A DNA stretch of 64,000 nt from Neoroseomonas eburnea. Its GTDB lineage: Bacteria > Pseudomonadota > Alphaproteobacteria > Acetobacterales > Acetobacteraceae. Positions 13,032 through 22,346 of the stretch are shown one piece after another; the first letter of the stretch is position 1; every line of letters starts with the position of its first letter. The notes beneath the pieces are model-generated. The model had not been told where the DNA came from, searched no databases, and saw only the letters and a program-made list of their open reading frames with translations. The stretch is taken from NCBI RefSeq assembly GCF_018129005.1, contig NZ_JAAEDL010000019.1, positions 1 to 64,000 on the forward strand, in the 5' to 3' direction. Position numbers and translations under genes: made by a program.

Positions 13032-14924
13032 ATGCTCACCGCGCTTCGCCGCCTCGCCGGCACCTGGGTCGCCAAGATCCTCTTCATCCTCCTCGTCCTG
13101 TCCTTCGCCATCTGGGGGATCGAGGACGTGGTGCGGAACTTCGGCCGCGAGACCGCCGTCGCCCATGTCGGCGGCCAGCCGATCGAACTGCCCGAGGCCC
13201 AGGCCGCGGCGCAGCGCGAGATGGCGCGCATCGCCCGCCAGCTCGGCAACCGCTTCGAGCCCGACGAGAATATACGCCGCGCGGTGGCCGCCTCGGCGCT
13301 CGAACAGCTCATCGCCGAGCGCGCCCTGCGGACCGAGGCCCGACGCCTCGGCATCGTCGCCCCGGCCGGGACGGTGCGCGACGCCGTCTTCGCCATCCCG
13401 GGCCTGCGCGGGCCGGACGGCACCTTCTCGCGCGCCATGCTCGACGGCCTGCTGCGCAGCAACCAGATCTCCGAACCGCAGTTCCTCGCCATGATCGGCG
13501 GCGACATCCTGCGCCAGCAGCTCGGCGGCGCCGTGCGTTCCGGCGCGGCGGGGCCGGACGTGCTGTCCGCTCCGCTGCTCGCCTGGGCCATGGAACGCCG
13601 CGTGGCGGAGGTGGTGCAGATCCCCCTCGCCTCCATGCCCGAGCCGGAGGCGCCGACAGAGGCCCAGCTCCGCCGCTACCAGGAGAACAACCCGCAGCGC
13701 TTCTCCGCCCCGGAATACCGGGAGGCGGCGATCGCCGTGCTCAGCCCCGGGACGATGGCGGCCGAGATCGAGGTCTCCGACGCCGATCTCCAGCAGGCCT
13801 ACGAGCAGCGCCGCGCCCAGTTCGACACGCCGGAACGCCGCGCCCTGCGCCAGGCGGTGCTGCCGGAGGAGGCCGCGGCGAAGACCCTGGCCGAGACCTG
13901 GCGCGGCGGCGCCGACTTCCCGGCGATCGAGGCCGCCGCCGCCGCGGCCGGCGGCAGCGCCGCCGATCTCGGCCTGCTCGACCGTGCCGCGATGCCGCTC
14001 CCCGCGATCGCCGAGGCCGCCTTCGCCGCCGCGCCGGGCGGCATCACGGAGCCGGTGCAGAGCCCCTTCGGCTGGCACGTGATCCAGGTGGAGCGCGTCG
14101 AGCCCGCCGTCACCCGCAGCTTCGCCGAGGTGCGCGACGAGCTGCGGCGGGAGGTGGCGCATGACCGTGCCCTCGACCTCGCCTATGAGCGCGCCAACCG
14201 CGTCGAGGACGCACTCGCCGGCGGCGCCGGCCTGGCCGAGATCGCCTCCCGATTCGGCCTGGCGCTGACCACCGCGACGCTCGACGCCGAGGGCCGCGAC
14301 CCGGCGAACGAGGCGGTCGCCCTGCCGGTACCCGACGCCCAGAAGGCCGCCCTGCTGCGCGCCGTCTTCGCCGCCCGCCAGGGCGACCCGCCGCGCATGA
14401 CCGAGATGGGAGACGCCTTCGTCGCCATCGAGATCCGCGGCGTCACGCCGCCCGCGCTGCGTCCGTTCGAGAGCGTCGAGACTCAGGTGCGCACCGCCTA
14501 CCTCGCGGACGCCCGCCGCCGCGCGGCGGAGGAGCGCGCCGCCGGCCTGCTCGCCGCGATCCGCGGCGGCAGGCCGATCGCCGAAGCGGCGGCGGAGGCG
14601 GGCCTCACGGTCCAGCCGATCGGCCCCTTCGGCCGCGACCCGGCCCAGGCCGGCGCGCTGCCGCCGGAACTGCTGGCGCCACTGTTCGAGGCGAAGCCGG
14701 GCGACGCCACCATGGCCGAGACGCGCGCCGGCTTCGCCGTCGCGCGGCTGGCCGACGTCCTGCGCTTCGACCCGGCCTCCGACCCGCTCGGCCTCGGCCG
14801 GATGCGCGGCGAGATCGAACAGTCCATGCTCAACGAGCTCGAGGAGCAATATGCGGTCGCGCTGCGCGGCCGCGCTGATGTGCGGATCAACCGGCAGCTT
14901 CTGGAACAGGTGACCGGCCGATGA
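13032..14924 (+). CDS. ppiD: Periplasmic folding factor PpiD (SurA_N / parvulin domains)
   Basis: The 630-residue protein has an N-terminal cytoplasmic stub and one transmembrane anchor (about 14-31, KILFILLVLSFAIWGIEDVV). A SurA_N-type helical chaperone region follows to about 250, and then a parvulin-like domain near 265-356 ending PFGWHVIQVERVEP. PpiD sits at the inner-membrane face near SecYEG and assists newly exported outer-membrane proteins. The ATG at 13032 gives the anchor at the right distance; the longer frame upstream is non-coding. Its stop overlaps the trpE start (ATGA at 14921), so the two are translationally coupled, an arrangement found in several alphaproteobacteria. Confidence 0.9.
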   Translation: MLTALRRLAGTWVAKILFILLVLSFAIWGIEDVVRNFGRETAVAHVGGQPIELPEAQAAAQREMARIARQLGNRFEPDENIRRAVAASALEQLIAERALRTEARRLGIVAPAGTVRDAVFAIPGLRGPDGTFSRAMLDGLLRSNQISEPQFLAMIGGDILRQQLGGAVRSGAAGPDVLSAPLLAWAMERRVAEVVQIPLASMPEPEAPTEAQLRRYQENNPQRFSAPEYREAAIAVLSPGTMAAEIEVSDADLQQAYEQRRAQFDTPERRALRQAVLPEEAAAKTLAETWRGGADFPAIEAAAAAAGGSAADLGLLDRAAMPLPAIAEAAFAAAPGGITEPVQSPFGWHVIQVERVEPAVTRSFAEVRDELRREVAHDRALDLAYERANRVEDALAGGAGLAEIASRFGLALTTATLDAEGRDPANEAVALPVPDAQKAALLRAVFAARQGDPPRMTEMGDAFVAIEIRGVTPPALRPFESVETQVRTAYLADARRRAAEERAAGLLAAIRGGRPIAEAAAEAGLTVQPIGPFGRDPAQAGALPPELLAPLFEAKPGDATMAETRAGFAVARLADVLRFDPASDPLGLGRMRGEIEQSMLNELEEQYAVALRGRADVRINRQLLEQVTGR

Positions 14925-16420
14925 ACGAGCTCTCCTTCGCCTCCGTCCGCGCGGCGCTGGACGCCGGGCGCGGCGCCATCCTGGTGCGGGAACGGGTGGC
15001 CGACCTCGACACGCCGGTCGGCGCCTTCCTCAAGCTGACCGGCGGCGCGCAAGCCAATGCCTTCCTGCTCGAATCGATCGAGGGCGGCGCGGCGCGCGGG
15101 CGCTATTCGGCGATCGGCCTGGCGCCCGACCTGGTCTGGCGCTGCCGCGACGGGCGCGCCGAGGTGAACCGCCACGCGCTGTCCGCCCCGCACGCCTTCG
15201 TGCCGGAGGAAGGCCATGCGCTCGACAGCCTGCGCCGGACGATCGCCGAGGCGCGCATGCCGGTGCCGGCCGGCCTGCCGCCGATGGCCGCGGGCCTGTT
15301 CGGCTACCTCGGCTACGACATGGTGCGGCTGATCGAGCGGCTGCCGGCGACCAATCCGGACGTGCTCGGCATTCCGGACGCGGTGATGACGCGGCCGACG
15401 GTCATGGCGGTGTTCGACCATGTGCGGGATACGCTGACGCTCTGCGCGCCGATCTGGCCCGGCAGCGACCCCGCCACGGCGTGGGACGCGGCCAATGCCC
15501 GGCTGGACGAGGCCGAGGCCGCGCTCGACCGCCCGGTGCCCCGCCCCGCCCCGCCGGCCGCCCTGCCCGCCATGCCGGCGCCGGAGAGCAACTTCACCGA
15601 GGCCGGCTTCATCGCCGCGGTGGAGCGCGCGAAGGAGTACATCCGCGCCGGCGACTGCTTCCAGATCGTGCCGTCGCAGCGCTTCTCGGCACCCTTCGCG
15701 CTGCCGCCCTTCGCGCTCTATCGCGCGCTGCGGCGGATCAACCCGGCGCCCTTCCTGGTGTTCGGCGATTTCGGCGGGTTCTCCGTCGTCGCCGCGAGCC
15801 CGGAGATCCTGGTCCGCTGCCGCGACAACACCGTGACGGTGCGCCCCCTCGCCGGCACGCGCCGCCGCGGCGTGACGCCGGAGGAGGACCGCGCGCTGGA
15901 GGCGGAGCTGCTCGCCGATCCCAAGGAACGGGCGGAGCACCTGATGCTGCTCGACCTCGGCCGCAACGACGTCGGCCGCGTCGCCGAGATCGGGTCGGTG
16001 AAGGTGACGGCGCAGTTCCAGATCGAGCGCTATTCGCAGGTGATGCACATCGGCTCCGAGGTGCAGGGGCGGCTGCGCGCCGGGCTCGATGCGCTGGACG
16101 CCTATTGCGCGGGATTCCCCGCCGGCACGCTCTCCGGTGCGCCGAAGATCCGGGCGATGGAGATCATCGAGGAGCTGGAACCCTCGCGGCGCGGGCTCTA
16201 CGCGGGCGGCATCGGGTATTTCGGCGCCGATGGCGGCATGGACACCTGCATCGCGCTGCGCACGGCGCTGGTGAAGGATGGCACTATGTACGTGCAGGCG
16301 GGCGCGGGGGTGGTCGCGGATTCCGATCCGAAGTCGGAATACGAGGAGACCCGGCAGAAGGCGCGGGCGCTGTTCCGGGCGGCGGAGGAAGCGGTCCGGT
16401 TCGCGTCCGGGCGCCGGTGA
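14921..16420 (+). CDS. trpE: Anthranilate synthase component I
   Basis: The 499-residue protein makes anthranilate from chorismate with the ammonia supplied by TrpG. The chorismate-binding core is clear: FQIVPSQRFSAPF, ASPEILVRC, RPLAGTRRRG, ERAEHLMLLDLGRNDVGRV, FPAGTLSGAPKIRAMEII and the C-terminal GAGVVADSDP. The N-terminal region (LLESIEGGAARGRYSAIGL) contains the Leu-Glu-Ser motif used in tryptophan feedback. It overlaps ppiD by four bases. TrpG follows only after an inserted glycosyltransferase-like gene and a hairpin repeat, so the trp genes here are split into trpE and trpGDC. Confidence 0.96.
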   Translation: MNELSFASVRAALDAGRGAILVRERVADLDTPVGAFLKLTGGAQANAFLLESIEGGAARGRYSAIGLAPDLVWRCRDGRAEVNRHALSAPHAFVPEEGHALDSLRRTIAEARMPVPAGLPPMAAGLFGYLGYDMVRLIERLPATNPDVLGIPDAVMTRPTVMAVFDHVRDTLTLCAPIWPGSDPATAWDAANARLDEAEAALDRPVPRPAPPAALPAMPAPESNFTEAGFIAAVERAKEYIRAGDCFQIVPSQRFSAPFALPPFALYRALRRINPAPFLVFGDFGGFSVVAASPEILVRCRDNTVTVRPLAGTRRRGVTPEEDRALEAELLADPKERAEHLMLLDLGRNDVGRVAEIGSVKVTAQFQIERYSQVMHIGSEVQGRLRAGLDALDAYCAGFPAGTLSGAPKIRAMEIIEELEPSRRGLYAGGIGYFGADGGMDTCIALRTALVKDGTMYVQAGAGVVADSDPKSEYEETRQKARALFRAAEEAVRFASGRR

Positions 16421-16441
16421 GCGCGGGCGGGCAAGGGCGCG

Positions 16442-16660
16442 GCGGAGAGGGGCGCCGCCCCTCTCCGCACCTCACCCCGCCAGAGGCCGAAGGGCCTCTG
16501 GACACCGGTACTTCATCGGCGGGCCCTGGGTGGGGCATCACCCGAGCGCCCTCGATCCCTGGCGCGCCATGGCCCTCCCCCAACCCACCGACCGGGTCGA
16601 GGTTTCCAAAGGCCCTCAGGCCTTTGGCGGGAGGGGTCCGGGGAGGGCGGCGCCCTCCCC
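16442..16660. repeat. Paired double-hairpin modules after trpE
   Basis: The left module has perfect stems GCGGAGAGGGGC (16442-16453 with 16457-16468) and CCAGAGGCC (16480-16488 with 16493-16501). The right module is its mirror image, CCAAAGGCC (16606-16614 with 16619-16627) and GGGGAGGGC (16640-16648 with 16652-16660). About 100 bases separate the two. Read through, it could terminate the ppiD-trpE transcript. The GTG start of the next gene lies only 11 bases after the last stem, so that stem may also mask or insulate its translation start. It is related to 9608-9822. Confidence 0.7.
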
Positions 16661-16670
16661 GCCACCGCCC

Positions 16671-17756
16671 GTGACCGACCTCGCGCCCCTCCTCGCCCTG
16701 GCGGAGGACGCTCGCGCCGCCGGCCGCCCCGTCGAAGCCGCCGCCGCGCTGCGCAGCCTCGCCGCGCTGGTCCCGGGCGAGCCGCGCATCCGTGCTGCCC
16801 ACGCCCGTGCCCTGTTCCAGGCCGGCCTGTGGAACGAAGCCTGGGATGCCTACGAGGTCCGCTTCGACCTGCTGCCCTCCGCCTTCCCGCGGGTGACGCG
16901 GCCGGGGCCGGACGGGCCGCAGCCGATGCCGATCTGGCGCGGCCAGGGCCGGCCGGAGGCGGTGCTGGTGATGGGCGAGCAGGGCCTCGGCGACACCATC
17001 CAGTTCGCCCGCTACCTGCCGCTGCTGGCGGCGCGCGGCATGCGCGTGCATGCGGTGCTCGACCCGCGGCTGCATGCGCTGGTGGCGCCGCTCTGCGAGG
17101 GGCTGGACCTGCGCTCCAGCACCACCCCGGGGAGCATCGCCGGGGTGAAGGCCTGGCTGCCGCTGCTGAACCTGCCACGCGCGCTCGGGCTGTCGCCGCA
17201 AGCCTATCGGGGGCGCGTGCCCTACCTGGCAGCGGAGCCCGAACGCCGGGCGAAGATGCGGGCGCGCATCGGCGGCGAGGGCTTCCGCATCGGCATCGTC
17301 TGGCAGGGCAACCCGAAGGCGCCGGTGGACGCGAACCGTTCGGCGCCACTTGCCGCCTTCGCCCCGCTCGCGGCGGTCCCGGGCGTACGGCTTTTTGCCC
17401 TGCAGAAGGGGCCGGGGGAGGAGCAGGAAGCACCCTTCCCGCTCGACCGGCTGGGGCCGGAGCTCGACACCGGCGCGGACTGGTTCCTCGACACCGCGGC
17501 GGCGATCGAGGCGCTCGACCTCGTCGTCACGGTGGATACGGCGGTGCTGCACCTGGCCGGGGCGCTGGGCCGGCCGGCGCTGATGCTGACGCATGGCCGG
17601 CAGGCCGACTGGCGCTGGCTGCACGCGGCGGATGTGCCGCTCTGGTATCCCTCGGTGCGGCTGGTGCGCTGCCCGGACGGTGGGGCGGACTGGCGCGGCG
17701 CCGTGGCGCGGGCGGCCTTCCTGGTGCGCAGCGGGAACCTGCCGCCGGCAGCCTGA
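16671..17756 (+). CDS. TPR-containing glycosyltransferase-9-like protein
   Basis: The 361-residue protein begins with a TPR-like helical repeat region (about 1-60, LAEDARAAGRPVEAAAALRSL and RALFQAGLWNEAWDAYEVRF). A Rossmann-type part follows (VLVMGEQGLGDTIQFARYLP), with a C-terminal part resembling the ADP-heptose:LPS heptosyltransferase family (IGIVWQGNPKA, VVTVDTAVLHLAGALGRPALML). Such TPR/GT9 proteins are widespread, but their acceptors are mostly unknown. The GTG at 16671 is the only start close to the domain; longer frames read into the hairpin repeat. It lies between trpE and trpG on the same strand but has no evident link to tryptophan synthesis. Confidence 0.8.
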   Translation: MTDLAPLLALAEDARAAGRPVEAAAALRSLAALVPGEPRIRAAHARALFQAGLWNEAWDAYEVRFDLLPSAFPRVTRPGPDGPQPMPIWRGQGRPEAVLVMGEQGLGDTIQFARYLPLLAARGMRVHAVLDPRLHALVAPLCEGLDLRSSTTPGSIAGVKAWLPLLNLPRALGLSPQAYRGRVPYLAAEPERRAKMRARIGGEGFRIGIVWQGNPKAPVDANRSAPLAAFAPLAAVPGVRLFALQKGPGEEQEAPFPLDRLGPELDTGADWFLDTAAAIEALDLVVTVDTAVLHLAGALGRPALMLTHGRQADWRWLHAADVPLWYPSVRLVRCPDGGADWRGAVARAAFLVRSGNLPPAA

Positions 17757-17873
17757 ACCCGCGAGGCGCCGTGGCGCGCCGGACGCGGTATCCCGGCGAG
17801 GCCCCCGCATCACACCTCACGGTTCCGCGTCGACCTTGATTCCCCCGCCGCCTGGGTCCATGGATCGCTCACC

Positions 17874-18473
17874 ATGATCCTGCTGATCGACAACTACGAC
17901 AGCTTCACCTTCAACCTCTTTCACTTCCTGGGCGACCTGGGGGCGAAGGTGGAGGTCAAGCGCAATGACGCCATCGACCCGCAGGGCGTGCTCGCCATGA
18001 GGCCGGAGGCCGTCGTGCTCTCCCCCGGGCCATGCACGCCGAACGAGGCCGGTATCTGCCTGCCGCTGATCTCGCTCGCCGCCGAGGTGAAGCTGCCGGT
18101 GCTCGGCGTCTGCCTCGGCCACCAGGCGATCGGCCAGGCCTTCGGCGGCCAGGTGGTGCGCGCGCCCGAACCGGTGCACGGCAAGGTCTGGCAGGTGCAC
18201 CACGACGGGGCCGACGTCTTCGCCGGCATCCCCTCCCCGTTCGCCGCCACGCGCTACCACTCGCTGATCGTCGACCGCGCGACCCTGCCCGATTGCCTGG
18301 AGATCACCGCCTGGACCGAGGACGGGATCATCATGGGGCTGAAGCACAAGGACCTGCCGATCTCCGGCGTGCAGTTCCATCCGGAGAGCATCGCCTCCGC
18401 CCATGGCCACGACCTGCTGCGCAACTTCCTGACGCTGGCCGGCGCCGCCCTGCCGACACCCGCCGCGGCCTGA
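17874..18473 (+). CDS. trpG: Anthranilate synthase component II (glutamine amidotransferase)
   Basis: The 199-residue protein is a class I glutamine amidotransferase. The triad is complete: C80 in GVCLGHQ, and H169 and E171 in QFHPES. It also carries the N-terminal [13 protein letters not shown] and the oxyanion segment [11 protein letters not shown]. It supplies ammonia to TrpE. The same subunit may also serve 4-amino-4-deoxychorismate synthesis, since many bacteria share it and no pabA is in the window. It heads a tight trpG-trpD-trpC-moaC-moeA run, with the trpD ATG 5 bases after its stop. Confidence 0.95.
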   Translation: MILLIDNYDSFTFNLFHFLGDLGAKVEVKRNDAIDPQGVLAMRPEAVVLSPGPCTPNEAGICLPLISLAAEVKLPVLGVCLGHQAIGQAFGGQVVRAPEPVHGKVWQVHHDGADVFAGIPSPFAATRYHSLIVDRATLPDCLEITAWTEDGIIMGLKHKDLPISGVQFHPESIASAHGHDLLRNFLTLAGAALPTPAAA

Positions 18474-18478
18474 TTTCC

Positions 18479-19504
18479 ATGTCCCTCAAGCCGATCCTGG
18501 CCCGCCTCGCGAATGCGGAGCGCCTGGCCGAGAGCGAGTCCGAGGAAGCCTTCGGCATCATCATGGGCGGCGAGGCGACGCCGGCGCAGATCGCCGGCCT
18601 GCTGATGGCGATGCGCGTGCGGGGGGAGACGGTGGCCGAGATGACCGGCGCCGTCCGCGCGATGCGCGCCCGCATGATCGCGATCGAGGCGCCGGATGGC
18701 GCCATGGACATCGTCGGCACCGGCGGCGACGGCGCGGGCACGCTGAACATCTCGACCGCGACGGCCATGGTGGTGGCGGGCTGCGGCGTGCCGGTGGCCA
18801 AGCACGGCAACCGCAACCTCTCCTCGAAGTCGGGCGCGGCGGATGCGATCTCGGCGCTCGGCATCTCGCTCGACGTGCCGTTCGAGAAGCTGCCCGAGGT
18901 GCTCGCCGAGGCCGGCATGGTCTTCCTGATGGCACCGCGGCACCATGCCTCCATGCGCCATGCCGCCGGCCCGCGGGTGGAACTGGGCACGCGGACCATC
19001 TTCAACCTGCTCGGGCCGATGGCGAACCCGGCGCGGGTGAAGCGGCAGATGACCGGCGCCTTCGCCGCCGAATGGCTGCGGCCGATGGCCGAGACGCTCG
19101 GCCGGCTCGGCACGGAACGGGCCTGGCTGGTGCATGGCCAGGGCCTCGACGAGCTGACGCTGGCCGGCGAGAGCCAGGTCGTCTCGCTGGAGGCCGATGG
19201 CACCCTCCGCGAATTCACCGTGAGCCCCGAGGATGCCGGCCTGCGCCGCGCCCCGGCCGAGGCGCTGAAGGGCGGCGAACCGGCGGCCAATGCCGCCGCG
19301 CTGGAAGCCCTGCTGAATGGCGCGCACGGCGCCTATCGCGATGTCGTGCTGCTCAATGCCGCCGCCTCGCTGATCGTCGCCGGCCGCGCCGGGACCCTGC
19401 GCGAGGGCGCGACCCTCGCCGCCAAGGCGATAGACGATGGCGCCGCGCTTGGCGTACTGACTCGGCTTCGGGCCGCCTGCCCCCCCAAGGACGCCCCCGC
19501 ATGA
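18479..19504 (+). CDS. trpD: Anthranilate phosphoribosyltransferase
   Basis: The 341-residue enzyme joins anthranilate to phosphoribosyl pyrophosphate. It shows the PRPP/magnesium motif [17 protein letters not shown], the glycine-rich [15 protein letters not shown], and the conserved [30 protein letters not shown] region split across the active site. The ATG at 18479 follows the trpG stop closely. A longer frame with the same stop overlaps trpG and is not used. Its stop overlaps the trpC start by four bases (ATGA), indicating coupled translation. Confidence 0.96.
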   Translation: MSLKPILARLANAERLAESESEEAFGIIMGGEATPAQIAGLLMAMRVRGETVAEMTGAVRAMRARMIAIEAPDGAMDIVGTGGDGAGTLNISTATAMVVAGCGVPVAKHGNRNLSSKSGAADAISALGISLDVPFEKLPEVLAEAGMVFLMAPRHHASMRHAAGPRVELGTRTIFNLLGPMANPARVKRQMTGAFAAEWLRPMAETLGRLGTERAWLVHGQGLDELTLAGESQVVSLEADGTLREFTVSPEDAGLRRAPAEALKGGEPAANAAALEALLNGAHGAYRDVVLLNAAASLIVAGRAGTLREGATLAAKAIDDGAALGVLTRLRAACPPKDAPA

Positions 19505-20340
19505 ACGCCCCCCATGTGATCACCACGCCCGTCGACACCGCCTCGGTGCCGGACGTGCTCGTCAACATCCTCGCGGACAAGGCGAAGGAGGTGGCCGAGC
19601 GGATGGCCGCCACCCCGCAATCCGAGATCGAGCGCGCCGCCGCCTCGGCCCCGCCGGTCCGCGACTTCGTCGGCGCCCTGTGCGACCGCATCGGCGAGGG
19701 CCGCACCGGGCTGATCGCCGAGATCAAGCGCGCCTCGCCCTCCGGCGGGCTGATCCGCGACCCCTTCGACCCGCCGGGCCTCGCCCGCGCCTATGAGGAA
19801 GGCGGCGCGGCCTGCCTCTCGATCCTGACCGACGGCCCCTATTTCCAGGGCGCGCGGGAGCACCTGGAGGCCGCGCGCGCCGCCTGCACCCTGCCGGTGC
19901 TGCGCAAGGACTTCATGATCCATCCCTGGCAGGTCTTCGAATCCCGGGCGATGGGCGCGGACTGCATCCTGCTCATCATGTCGTGCCTGACCGACGACAC
20001 GGCGGCGGAACTGCTCGGCATCGCCCGCTCGCTCGACATGGCGGTGCTCGCCGAGGTGCACGACAGGCGCGAGCTCGATCGTGCGCTCGGCCTCAACACG
20101 CGGCTGATCGGCATCAACAACCGCGACCTGCGCTCGCTCAGGACCGACATCGGCAAGACCGAGGAACTCGCCCCCTTCGTGCCGGCCGACAGGCTGCCGG
20201 TGGCCGAGAGCGGCATCCGCACGCCGGCCGACGTGCGCCGGATGGCCGCCGTCGGCGCCCACTGCATCCTGGTGGGCGAGCACCTGATGCGGCAGCCGGA
20301 CGTCAGCGCCGCCGCGCGCGAACTCGTCGACGCGCGCTGA
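19501..20340 (+). CDS. trpC: Indole-3-glycerol phosphate synthase
   Basis: The 279-residue TIM-barrel enzyme closes the indole ring from CdRP. The signature [15 protein letters not shown] contains the catalytic lysine, and [41 protein letters not shown] and VAESGIRTP are all present. It is a stand-alone TrpC with no TrpF domain fused. It overlaps trpD by four bases and precedes moaC by 8 bases. Confidence 0.96.
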   Translation: MNAPHVITTPVDTASVPDVLVNILADKAKEVAERMAATPQSEIERAAASAPPVRDFVGALCDRIGEGRTGLIAEIKRASPSGGLIRDPFDPPGLARAYEEGGAACLSILTDGPYFQGAREHLEAARAACTLPVLRKDFMIHPWQVFESRAMGADCILLIMSCLTDDTAAELLGIARSLDMAVLAEVHDRRELDRALGLNTRLIGINNRDLRSLRTDIGKTEELAPFVPADRLPVAESGIRTPADVRRMAAVGAHCILVGEHLMRQPDVSAAARELVDAR

Positions 20341-20348
20341 ACGCAGCC

Positions 20349-20828
20349 ATGCCCGCAGGGCCGCTCACGCATTTCGACGCGGCGGGGCGGGCCGCGATGG
20401 TCGATGTCTCGGCCAAGGCGGAGACCGCACGCACCGCGACCGCCCGCGGGCGCATCGTGATGGCGCCGGCGACGCTGGCGCTGATCCGCGAAGGCCGCGC
20501 CGGCAAGGGCGACGTGCTTGGCGTCGCGCGGCTCGCAGGCATCATGGCCGCGAAGCGGACCGCGGATCTCATTCCCCTGTGCCATCCGCTGATGCTGTCC
20601 AAGGTGACGGTGGATCTCGAACCCGAGGGCGAGGACGCCGTCGCCATCGAGGCCACGGTGAAGGTGACAGGCCGCACCGGCGTGGAGATGGAGGCGCTGA
20701 CCGCCGTGACCGTCGCCGCGCTGACCGTCTACGACATGGTGAAGGCCGCCGATCGCGGCATGCGCATCGAGGATGTCCGCCTGGTGCACAAGGCCGGCGG
20801 CAAGTCGGGCGAGTTTCATGGCGAGTGA
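20349..20828 (+). CDS. moaC: Cyclic pyranopterin monophosphate synthase MoaC
   Basis: The 159-residue enzyme makes cyclic pyranopterin monophosphate, the first stable intermediate of molybdenum cofactor synthesis. The family motifs are [36 protein letters not shown] and the C-terminal [28 protein letters not shown]. MoaC follows trpC in many alphaproteobacteria. The cofactor made by this route is needed by NarG, encoded 8 kb downstream on the other strand. Its stop lies inside the start of moeA (11-base overlap). Confidence 0.96.
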   Translation: MPAGPLTHFDAAGRAAMVDVSAKAETARTATARGRIVMAPATLALIREGRAGKGDVLGVARLAGIMAAKRTADLIPLCHPLMLSKVTVDLEPEGEDAVAIEATVKVTGRTGVEMEALTAVTVAALTVYDMVKAADRGMRIEDVRLVHKAGGKSGEFHGE

Positions 20829-22035
20829 CCTCCTCTCCATCGAGGAGGCCCGCGGGCGCATCCTCGCCGCGCTGACGCCGACCGTCGCCGAGACGGTCGC
20901 GCTCGCCGAGGGCGCCGGCCGCGTGCTGGCGCGCGGCGTGACGGCGCGGCTGACGCAGCCGCCCGCCGATGTCTCCGCGATGGATGGCTATGCGCTGCGC
21001 GCGGCGGATGCGACGGAGGGAGCGCGGCTGGCCGTGATCGGCTCCGCCCCCGCCGGCCGGCCGTTCGAGGGCGAGGTCGGCCCCGGCCAGGCGGTGCGCA
21101 TCTTCACCGGCGGCTTCATCCCCGCCGGCGCCGACGCCGTCCTGATCCAGGAGGATGCCGAGGCCGACAACGGCAGCGTGCTGGTGAAGGAAGCCGCGCG
21201 GGCCGGGCGTCACATCCGCCGCCGCGGGCTGGACTTCGTGGAAGGCAGCGAGGTGCTGCCCGCGGGACGGAAGCTGACCGCGCGCGACATCGGCCTGGCT
21301 GCCGCGTCCAACAATCCGTGGCTGACGGTGCATCGCCGGCCGCGCATCGCCATCCTGGCGACCGGCGACGAGATCACCCTGCCGGGCGACCCTGTTCCGC
21401 CGGGCGGCATCGTCTCCTCCAACGCGCACGCGCTCGCGGCCCTGATCCGCGCCGCGGGCGGCGAACCCGTGATCCTGCCGATCGCGCCCGACGACACGCG
21501 CGCCATCGCCGAGGTCGCCGGCGCCGCCCATGCCTTCGACATGCTGGTGACGACCGGCGGCGCCAGCGTGGGCGAGCACGACCTGGTGCAGCAGGCGCTC
21601 GGCGGCGAAGGCTTCGAACTCGGCTTCTGGAAGATCGCCATGCGGCCAGGCAAGCCGGTGATCTCGGGGCGCCTGGGACGCACGCCGGTGCTGGGGCTGC
21701 CGGGCAATCCGGTCAGCGCGCTCACCTGCGGCGTGCTGTTCCTGATGCCCGCCATCGCGCGCCTGTCAGGCCAGCCGGGCGGCCCGCCGCCGACGCGGCG
21801 CGTGCTCACGGCCGTGCCGCTGGCGGCGAACGACCAGCGCGCGGACCACCTGCGCGCGACGCTGTCGATCGACAAGGCCGGGCACGTGGTGGCGACGCCG
21901 GCGGAGGTGCAGGACAGCTCGATGCTCGCGACGCTGGCCCGCGCCGATGCGCTGGTGCTGCGCGCCCCGCACGCGCCGGCCCTGCCGGCGATGGCGGAGG
22001 TGGAGGTGATCGTTCTCGCGGAACTCGGTGTGTAG
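20818..22035 (+). CDS. moeA: Molybdopterin molybdenumtransferase MoeA
   Basis: The 405-residue protein inserts molybdate into adenylated molybdopterin. The motifs are [34 protein letters not shown], the MPT-binding [13 protein letters not shown] and KPGKPV-like RPGKPVISG, and [13 protein letters not shown]. The ATG at 20818 ([16 protein letters not shown]) overlaps moaC by 11 bases, and an upstream in-frame start inside moaC is unlikely. In many alphaproteobacteria the next gene is lexA; here the nitrate reductase island intervenes, starting with a nested repeat about 45 bases after the stop. Confidence 0.95.
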   Translation: MASDLLSIEEARGRILAALTPTVAETVALAEGAGRVLARGVTARLTQPPADVSAMDGYALRAADATEGARLAVIGSAPAGRPFEGEVGPGQAVRIFTGGFIPAGADAVLIQEDAEADNGSVLVKEAARAGRHIRRRGLDFVEGSEVLPAGRKLTARDIGLAAASNNPWLTVHRRPRIAILATGDEITLPGDPVPPGGIVSSNAHALAALIRAAGGEPVILPIAPDDTRAIAEVAGAAHAFDMLVTTGGASVGEHDLVQQALGGEGFELGFWKIAMRPGKPVISGRLGRTPVLGLPGNPVSALTCGVLFLMPAIARLSGQPGGPPPTRRVLTAVPLAANDQRADHLRATLSIDKAGHVVATPAEVQDSSMLATLARADALVLRAPHAPALPAMAEVEVIVLAELGV

Positions 22036-22079
22036 CGCCCGAAGCGCGACGGTTCCTTGACCTGTGCGGTCGCTGCAGG

Positions 22080-22346
22080 TCGGGGGGAAGAGAACTTCCC
22101 CCCGAGCCCCCCAACCTTCTTTGGCTTCTTGGGAACTGATACCAACGGCCGCTATACGCGACCGCTGGCATCCGCCTCTTGGTGCCCTCGGACGCCGGGC
22201 GCAAACCTCCGGTCTGCTTGGCTTCGCCGGACCACATTCGCGGCCTCGGCACGAGTCAAGAACTCCTGCCGCTGGCATGACTTCGGCTGTCAGTTCCCAA
22301 GTCCCAAGGAAGGGAGGGGGTTCGGGGGAGGTTCACCCTCCCCCGA
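22080..22346. repeat. Nested inverted repeat enclosing repeat copy C
   Basis: Outer hairpins stand at both ends: TCGGGGGGAAG (22080-22090) with CTTCCCCCCGA (22095-22105), and TCGGGGGAGG (22322-22331) with CCTCCCCCGA (22337-22346). Inside them a perfect 12-bp inverted pair, CTTGGGAACTGA (22128-22139) and TCAGTTCCCAAG (22290-22301), brackets copy C. The outer modules, with their CCCCCC and TTCTTTGG tracts, are related to the 138-bp repeats at 40481 and 49890. Each outer hairpin faces the end of a convergent gene (moeA from the left, the glycosyltransferase from the right). Confidence 0.75.
22137..22280 (+). repeat. 144-bp structured interspersed repeat, copy C
   Basis: This copy has exactly the length of copy A and the same orientation. 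The ends are TGATACCAACGG and CCGCTGGCATGA. The central CAAACCTCCGG, GCTTGGCTTCGCCGGAC and the right hairpin GGCACGAG...CTCCTGCC are conserved with a few substitutions. It is the inner layer of the 22080-22346 structure, between moeA and the glycosyltransferase gene. Confidence 0.85.

Noticed and set aside
11907-14849. A 980-codon open frame on the minus strand continuing upstream of tpiA
   Set aside because: Only the last 243 codons are TpiA. The rest is antisense to ppiD, lacks any domain, and is a product of the high GC content, which removes stop codons from shadow frames.
14521-14930. A trp attenuator/leader peptide before trpE
   Set aside because: trpE overlaps the ppiD coding region by four bases, leaving no room for a leader with tandem Trp codons.
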